Positions 57,507-64,000 of a DNA stretch of 64,000 bases are shown here, piece after piece. Source of the stretch: Setomelanomma holmii (lineage: Eukaryota > Ascomycota > Dothideomycetes > Pleosporales > Phaeosphaeriaceae); the NCBI GenBank assembly GCA_010015745.1, contig ML978181.1, forward strand, positions 186,001 to 250,000, read 5' to 3'. The notes under the pieces were generated by a model, which was not told the origin of the DNA, did no database searches, and was given only the letters and a program-made list of their open reading frames with translations. Every line of letters starts with the position of its first letter. Position 1 is the first letter of the stretch. The translations under genes were made by a program, and so were the position numbers.

Positions 57507-59378
57507 TGTGGTTTGATGTGAAGGAGGGCGTATGTGGTAAGCACAGAGAAGGAATGTATGTTCAAAATGAGGGAAGAATGAAGGGAGTGGCTCGATTCCT
57601 CCGACAAAGAGACTGGAAAAAATTTCAACAGAGTTTGTGAAGAAGAGTCTGAGCACAACGAGCAGTGCACCGGGGACTGGATAGATTTATCATTTTTCCA
57701 ACTGACTTGCTTTCCCACTCCTTCCTTGAGATACCACCCGCACCTGTTCCACACTCCTCAGTCAACTCGCGGCTCCCCGGCCCAATTTCGCAGCAAAGTT
57801 CGCTCAGTTCAGGCATAGTCAACGCCCTCAAACCGAAGCCGACGGGGAATGCTGCTCAAAGCCCTACCACGCAGTGGACCGAGGGGATATCATGACGAAT
57901 ACTCCACTGAGGTGCTGGAAACGTACCATCATTGTACACCGCTTGTGGCGATGAATCCAGGAAACGTGATTTCTGGAAAATCCAGCGTCGAACTTGGAGG
58001 ACGGGAGTGCCCGCGCACGGGACTGGTCACATGCTTGTACCGCTTGGCAGAATCTCCTGTCAAGGCGCTGCATGATAGCCAACCATGGAAGCGAGGACTG
58101 GCGTACCGAAATCTGCATGAGGAATCGAGGGAAGTTGCCTGGGGCCAAAGGGCTTCGATACCGACATAGTGCTCAAGCAACGCTCGTACTTCAAGGCAAC
58201 TTGACTGAGACTGGCAGTATCAGCAAGATGAGTAAAGACGGCACAAAAGAGTATTTGGGATGTATCAAATGTGTTGAACTATCAGACGAAAAGACAGTGT
58301 CTTTCTCTGCTCCTCAAGTCCTGCAGATGCCATGCTTCCATATATCTCTGCTTTCTGTTCGGACTTTTGGAAGTCGAAGTGTCATAGACGCATATGTACG
58401 CACGCTTGATGCAGCCTAAATCACTTGGACGCTCCGAGAGACATGTCCGACGCATATGTATGCACCGTGACTGCGACACAGATTCATCCGAATCCCACAG
58501 ATGGTTCTTTCCCCAGCCATTTCCTCCCGCCCGTTCGACTCCGACGATTAACATGATAAATTCCCGAAGACTTCTCCGCACTGGTAGCAGTGTACCACTC
58601 ATTAGCTTGACGGTCTGAAAAGATGCCTGAGGTCAGTACGACGCGACGCTGAGTCAAATCTGCACCTCCATGTCCTTGTGCGCGCTCCATCAGTGCCTGA
58701 TACTACCAGAGATTGCAACTCCTGGGCAATAGGAACGAGAAATGAAGAGTAAACATCCCGGATACACGACAACGATCAACTTGCTCAAGATACATCGCAA
58801 TATGCATGAATCTTGCCCTATGACGCGAACTGCATCTCTACGTGCATGCGCGAAACCGCAACTTCACTCTCCCCAAAAGGAATCAATGACTCTTTCACTC
58901 TCCGAGAATAAGCGACAATAAGGAGCGTAGAGCCAAAGTGCAAAAGATGCAGCCTCAATCTGCACTCGTGTGGGTCCGGATGCGCAGCATATGCCGACTT
59001 CGAACCAGGGTACTGGATATCCGAGTCCGCAGCAAGATGCTGCTTTCGCACATTACGCCCACAAAAGACGGTTCACCGCAAGCAAGAGCTCATTTGCGTA
59101 GGTAATTTGCATCTCTTGATGCGTATGTCCTTCTTCACCTATGTCTTCCGCCCTTCTCCGCCTTCCACGCGATTCCTATGCCATCATCTCCAATCCACCT
59201 GCGCCAATCCGGCATAGCCATGCACTCAATATTTTCCGAGCTCCAATAACCTGGGTATATGTTGATCCCAAGCTGCTCATAACATCCTACCATATCATAT
59301 CGCTCGTGACGCAGAAACACAAAAACACAAAGACACAAAATGGCAAAGGCGAAGTCGCCGATCTGCTGTGCCGAAGCT
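57507..59378. other. intergenic between two minus-strand genes
   Basis: About 1.9 kb holding the promoter of the 862-residue gene and the 3' flank of the AMPK beta gene. Open frames reach only about 140 codons, with no domain. Nothing else was recognised. Confidence 0.5.
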
Positions 59379-61284
59379 TCAGTACCGATCCGGGTCTTCT
59401 TCTTTCGGCTTGTACATAATGGTTGTCAAGAACTTTCTTCTGTCAGCACGTTCTCGGCGTTGATTCTTATAGTGACACGACCTACCTTCTGCTTATACCT
59501 CGTCGTCGCACTCGTCGCCAAGATATTGTCCTTGATACTACTCGTCGCAAGATGATTTAGCACCGTATGATTCGGCATGATCAACACACTGCTATCATCC
59601 TTATGCGGCGTCGTTCCGTTCAATATGCTCTTGCCCAAGAACCCAGGTAGCGTCGGCGGTGTAGGCAGGTTATTTGTCATGGCGTTCGCACGTGCGAACC
59701 TCGAGCTTTCTTCTGGCGTATCGAGATCGAGCAGGTATCGCGGTATGTTCTGGTGGTATTTCTTCGTCGGCTCAGGGACTTTTGGCTTCGGTGGTTCTGG
59801 CAGCGGTGCTTTGATGGGCTGGAGTTCGGGCGTCTTGGGTATCACTTGTGGCGGGTAGATGCCTGACGGTTTCTCGCGATCTTGCACGGGCGTCACGGCA
59901 TCCGACTTCTGCTTGTCCGTCTGTTCCGTAGCGACGGGTGCGGGCGGCGGGACGTCATCATATGAGACCTCGATGTAGTTGACAAGGATGTTAGTGTAGT
60001 CCACCGCCGTAGGCAGCTTGTCCGACGTGGTCATGTTGTTGTCCACGAGGAACGTGAGATGGTGGGTGCCGGGCGTGATGTGGATGATGGAGGAGAGGAC
60101 ATTTTTCTTCTTGCTGGGGCCACTATATAGGAAAACATGTCAGTACTGTCGGTGTGCAGTGTAACCTTCGAGGACAGGCGGACTAGCAGGCGTGGAAGTA
60201 TAAGGCTCGAAGGCTGCAGATCTGGCAGAAAGGGAACAAGATGATGGACGGGGTCTCAGAGCTCGTGTACGAGACAAACAGCCACACGGGTAGGCGCAGG
60301 CAGCCGGGGATGGCGGCATGGATGCTGCCCCAAGCTCTGAAACCTGCGAGGCACGCAAGCAAACATTACCACTTACTTCTTGTGCAGCCGGAATTTCCTG
60401 TTCCAGCCTGCGAATGTGCCCGTCACGTAGACGCGTTCGCCCTCACCCTCCCATTCTATCAGCGTAGGCACCGTCGGCCGTCCTGAGCTGGGGCCCTTGA
60501 ACTCGTCTCCCAGGTCTTCGTCGTCGGCGGTGGTGGTGCTGAGCATCGACGGGTGCCGAGGCAGCGCGCCCCCGACCTCATCGTGGTCAATTGGCGAGCC
60601 CGGACGGTGGTCCTCCTCCTCGATGGGCAGTGGCAGGCGTGGGGGGCGGCTGAAGTGTTCGGCGGGGACATTGTAGCCCTGCTGCGAGGCGGAGACGGGG
60701 TCGATGGACGAGGCAACGTCGTCGATTCTGCTGCTCGGCCGCTCGTCGCGGGGCGCTGTGGGCACATTGACGGGCCTGGTCTGCGGCGAGGGCGAGGGCG
60801 CGGGCTCTGGTCGCGGCTGCTGCTGCGCTTTCTCTGGCGGGCTTGTAGTGGGCTGGAGACCCGGCGGGGTGATGTCGCGCGAGAGCCGGCCGCCCTTCTC
60901 TTTTGCGCTGCCCTTGGACTGCTCGTTGCCCATTGTGTCCTGCGAGCTGGACTTGAAGGAATCTTGCGCGGCGCGGAGGTTGTTGGCAATGACAGTGCTA
61001 GTCGCGACCGTTTGCGAGCGCCCACGCGAGTGCGGGCGGGTTGGCGTCGACGTGGGATGCGACTCGGCGTTTTCGAAGCTCGCGGACGGGGGCGCCGCCT
61101 GTGACTTGACCGTGGACAGCGCCGGGATGCTCTCTCTCCTGCGGGCCGTGTGAGGGAAGTGTGGGATGTGCGCGTGTGATGGCCGTTCCTTGTGCGCATG
61201 TGACGCCGTGGTCACGCTGCTCGGGCTCTGCGGATTCGACGTCGGAGTTGTCGACCTCGAACTCGACGACTGTTGGTTGCCCAT
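59379..61284 (-). CDS. AMPK/SNF1 complex beta subunit (Gal83/Sip2 type)
   Basis: Three exons, 61284-60377, 60122-59486 and 59432-59379, give 532 residues. The beta subunit is the scaffold joining the catalytic and gamma subunits of the SNF1/AMPK energy-sensing kinase. The start MGNQQSSSSR is a typical N-myristoylation site. A second MGNEQSKG lies at residue 118. A long Ser/Pro-rich region precedes the CBM48 glycogen-binding domain (about 272-370): TLIEWEGEGERVYVTGTFAGW, a 254-bp intron, then NGPSKKKNVLSSIIHITPGT and HHLTFLVDNN. The C-terminal ASC domain follows: YHQNIPRYLLDLDTPEESSR, LPGFLGKSILNGTTPHKDDS and PNHTVLNHLATSSIKDNI, ending FLTTIMYKPKEEDPDRY after the last 53-bp intron. The last exon adds just 17 residues. 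Confidence 0.94.
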
Positions 61285-61656
61285 GACCTTTGGCGGCGGG
61301 CGCGATGGGGCTCTTGCTGTAGCATCAACGCCGCAAGCAGCAGTTCACGATGAAGTCAATCTTAGCAACTCCGGACTGCATGCGGCGCCTCACAGGGGTG
61401 CGATTTGCATAGCTGCACCATCGCCGATAAGTGCCCTGCCCCGCACGAGCCAATCGCTGCTATCGTGGGGCTGCTGTGAAAGTTACCCCGACCCTGTCCA
61501 TCACCACTCCATCACCGACAAACGCGATTGATTGTGAGAAATGCGCGCTTTCCGTTCCACTCCTACCACGTCACAATAAGCGTAGCCTTGTCCCTCTCCA
61601 CTACTGCCAGACCGCTCTCTAGCTGATGCTTTGCCTGCTCCAAATACATCATCGCC
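61285..61656. promoter_or_regulatory. divergent promoter, AMPK beta and small membrane protein
   Basis: A 372-bp interval between divergent start codons that must carry the promoters for both genes. No TATA box was picked out. Confidence 0.45.
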
Positions 61657-62218
61657 ATGGCCGACGTGCGCTTCATCATCTTTGCTACCCTGCACATCAT
61701 TTGGTGGCCCGTCAGTCAGATCATTCGCGCTGTTGTGTTTTTGGTCTCTCCGATATGGCTGCTCCTTAGCTTCATCCTCCTGCCCTTCATCCACCTCGGG
61801 CATACCATCATCAACGTCGTCACATTTCCATTTTCAATCACGTGGCTGGACCGCATCGAGGTACTGCTTGATTTCTCTACGAGAAGGCTCTGTGTAGGTG
61901 TGGTGCTAAGAATGATTGCAGACCGTCTATGTCTTCTTGGGCACCGCCGGTCTCATAGGGTGCATGACTGGCGCTCTCGTGTTCATCATCTTCAAGTTCG
62001 TCTCGTCCACTCTGAACATCGACTCCACCATTGTACCCCAACCACAACGCCAGGGTAGGACCACTGCCGACTATCGAGCTGCATGGCGCGAGAAGAAAGA
62101 AGAACAAATGGATCATTCGCCCTTGTCAAGTCCAATTGTGTTGAGAAAGGTGACGGGATCGCGAAGACGAGGCCTCCTATCGCAAGCCATCATTGAGGAG
62201 GAAGACTCTGACTTCTAA
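61657..62218 (+). CDS. small three-pass membrane protein, unknown function
   Basis: Two exons, 61657-61860 and 61922-62218, around a 61-bp intron (GTACTG...TTGCAG), give 166 residues. Two long hydrophobic segments lie in the first exon (RFIIFATLHIIWWPVSQIIR and FLVSPIWLLLSFILLPFIHL), with an amphipathic FPFSITWLDRIE at its end. A third lies at the start of the second (YVFLGTAGLIGCMTGALVFI). The remaining 70 residues are polar with DYRAAWREKKEEQ, basic RKVTGSRRRG and an acidic end EEEDSDF. The pattern looks like a conserved fungal ER or organelle membrane protein, but I cannot name the family. It is divergent from the AMPK beta gene. Confidence 0.75.
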
Positions 62219-62550
62219 GTCTTGAGAGAGACAGCGGCATGGGGCGTATCGCAGGACTAGTGTGGGGATCTTTCTCCCGATTTATCACTCGGTTCCATCG
62301 ACTGGGCGAGGAAGTGGACGCCTGACTTGCACGCAACATCTCAGGGATCGCGGTAACGCTTGGCATTGTCGTGTACTGGGGCTCGCTATACTTCTGCGAC
62401 TCAATCGAGATCATATCCAAGGAGATATGCCGCGGCGATGCGGACGGACGGCGCATTGGGCATGGTGGGCGCTCATCGCGAGTGGTATGGGTACGTGGTG
62501 ATCTGCACACGTGTCAATGGCTTGTAGTCTTGTGAGTAGCGCAATCGGAC
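62219..62550. other. convergent 3' region
   Basis: A 332-bp gap between two convergent membrane-protein genes. Nothing was recognised. Confidence 0.5.
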
Positions 62551-63904
62551 TCATGGCATTCGTTTCGGCACTGACTCGTGTGAGATTTTGTTGTCGTGAT
62601 ATGAGGATATGACAAGCCAATGGAAAACGCAACATGACCAAGTGACTAGGATATCAGTATCGCGTCCAAAACACTGACTGACGGCGGACTTACCATCTAG
62701 AGTACAGAACGTCAGACAGAAGAATCCAGATTCGGACCCGCCGAGAATTGTCATCTGGATCAAGTTCGCCATAGTAGGTATAAGCACCAAACATGCACCA
62801 AAAAAGGTCCGCCAGAGGAGCTTCTTAAGTCGCCTTGCAACTCGGCGATTTCCACGACCGAGATCGACACTTGTGTCCTTTGGCCTTACACAGCAACAAG
62901 CAAGATATTTAGCGAAATGGCTAGCGTTGCAGCCGAGGACGTTGAGGTTGTTCGAGCGGATGACGGGCGCCAGAAGATGAACGAAAGTGAGCGTGAGGAG
63001 TATATTGATGAGCAAATCGTAGGTGAGGAGTGGTATCGTGACTTGCTTCGGTAAGCCGATGCGACATTTCCCGTCCAGGGGCGAGATATTCGCAAAACCC
63101 CGTACGAACGCGATGACAGCTAGAGCACCGAAGCCGAGAGCGATGGATAGAGTGCCGGCAATCCAAAGCCAGTCTCTCATGCGTCGCATGTAGGGTGCCC
63201 GGAGCGCATGTGCCCTTTCAACCAGGAAGAGGTACCTGGAAGAACCGTCAGTCACGAGTAGCGGCGGCTTTTGCTGAATGATTGGGCTCCGAATGCGCCA
63301 TATATTCATCCAACCTATACTTGTAATTCTGGCTTTGCTTCCTGGACCTCGCACGATGCTGTACTCTGACATGCAGATTGGATGGAGCTTACACAACGAT
63401 CTTGCTGCCAACATAGAAAGCAATGCATATCATGATTGCCGCCGAGCATATGTGTTCCGTACCAAGACCGAGACCAGTTTCCTAAGGGTGTTGGTCAGCG
63501 GCATGTCGTGGGCGATACGTTTTCTTCGAGTCCGACCTACCACGAGAGCAGCAGACGCGACGAAAGCCGTTGCGAAGAGGTAGAGAAAGCAGACTAAGTA
63601 ATGGGTTAGGGCGAACTCCTTGACGGCCTTGCGGTCAGTGTGGCGGATGCGATATCCTGACAAGTCAGTGCTGTGCGCTGGACGACGTGTAACGAAGTGA
63701 CACACCAACCATGCCGGATACCATGGAGATGCAGAACAAGGATAAGACGAGGAAGCTGGCTCTGTATGTATCAGGCTCGCCATGGCGATGTGGACCAGCA
63801 AGCCAGAGGCGCAAATCATCGGGTTCGATATAACCGAAGATGGGCACCGCAGTCGCAGTCAGTTGGGCAGAGAGGGTCAAGCTTGGCCAGAGCGGTGTTT
63901 CCAT
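62551..63904 (-). CDS. seven-pass membrane protein, receptor-like topology, unknown function
   Basis: Five exons, 63904-63706, 63656-63541, 63481-63393, 63235-62694 and 62645-62551, with introns of 49, 59, 157 and 48 bp, sum to a multiple of three (346 residues). Seven hydrophobic segments can be counted: SFLVLSLFCISMVSGMVG, THYLVCFLYLFATAFVASAA, AAIMICIAFYVGSKIVVYLF, WLWIAGTLSIALGFGALAVI, LLTYDLLINILLTLTFVHLL, FFGACLVLIPTMANLIQMTI and a last one around CLTFCTLDVTWSCCVFHWLV. The FLVERAHALRAP after helix 3 and the D(V)TW...HWL end recall a group of fungal seven-pass proteins of unknown role. The last intron is 48 bp with no stop, so unspliced message would also read through. The short extracellular N terminus and seven passes resemble a GPCR, but no known receptor signature is visible. 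Confidence 0.75.
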
Positions 63905-64000
63905 GGACGTCGCGCGCCCACGTGAGCGAAAGAGGGTATGCGCTAGCAGAGTGTTGACTTAGACGGAGACATAGAGTTAGGTAGCGAATGGCGTGAGAAA
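63905..64000. other. window end, upstream of the seven-pass protein gene
   Basis: The last 96 bases presumably hold its 5' leader. An upstream exon outside the window cannot be excluded. Confidence 0.4.

Noticed and set aside
1..64000. tRNA, rRNA, CRISPR arrays, bacterial-type operons, telomere repeats
   Set aside because: Scanning for GGTTCGA box-B contexts, rRNA-like blocks, regularly spaced repeats and TTAGGG arrays gave nothing credible; a tRNA search program would settle the first point.

Overview
This window looks like nuclear DNA of a filamentous ascomycete, Pezizomycotina and quite possibly Dothideomycetes. Almost every gene carries short spliceosomal introns of about 44-63 bp with GTAAGT/GTGAGT-like donors and CTGAC/CTAAC-like branch sites. 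Gene order is not operonic, and the proteins are typical fungal orthologues: GSK3, CBP80, Bet5, Ltv1, Lsg1, PIG-P, AMPK beta and a HAL4-type kinase. I saw no tRNA, rRNA, CRISPR array, intact transposon or secondary-metabolite cluster.

Layout. 1-9.3 kb is a gene-poor stretch with an AT-rich palindromic patch near 2.8-3.1 kb and two possible very small genes (8040-8246 and 9329-9529). 10-19.2 kb holds three minus-strand genes: a NIPA/DUF803 magnesium-transporter-like protein, the nuclear cap-binding subunit CBP80, and glycogen synthase kinase 3. 19.2-24.6 kb is another gene-poor stretch. 24.6-33.1 kb is compact: a CaMKK-type kinase (-), the TRAPP subunit Bet5 (+), then the ribosome-biogenesis pair LTV1 (-) and LSG1 (+), which share a 231-bp divergent promoter. 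33.1-36.8 kb is empty. 36.8-48 kb is a plus-strand series: HAL4/SAT4-type kinase, SUN-domain protein SLP1, an acyl-CoA dehydrogenase ending in a peroxisomal SKL tripeptide, PIG-P, and a membrane-anchored histidine acid phosphatase homologue. 48-53.2 kb holds two genes that each carry a one-base frameshift: an unknown protein, and a bilirubin-oxidase-like multicopper oxidase that has also lost a copper ligand. 54.8-64 kb holds an 862-residue disordered protein with a fourfold repeat (-), the AMPK/SNF1 beta subunit (-), a small three-pass membrane protein (+) and a seven-pass membrane protein (-).

Two functional themes recur but do not form a cluster. Energy and nutrient signalling is represented by the AMPK beta subunit, a CaMKK-type kinase of the group that activates AMPK in other eukaryotes, GSK3 and the HAL4-type kinase. 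RNA and ribosome metabolism is represented by CBP80, LTV1 and LSG1. I found no clear evidence for a wholly new multi-gene system. The most unusual items are the decayed multicopper oxidase, the acid phosphatase homologue without its usual HD pair, the fourfold-repeat protein, the seven-pass protein, the two myristoylation-type starts in AMPK beta, and the SKL-tagged dehydrogenase. Exon boundaries were read by eye; for every intact multi-exon model the summed exon lengths are a multiple of three.
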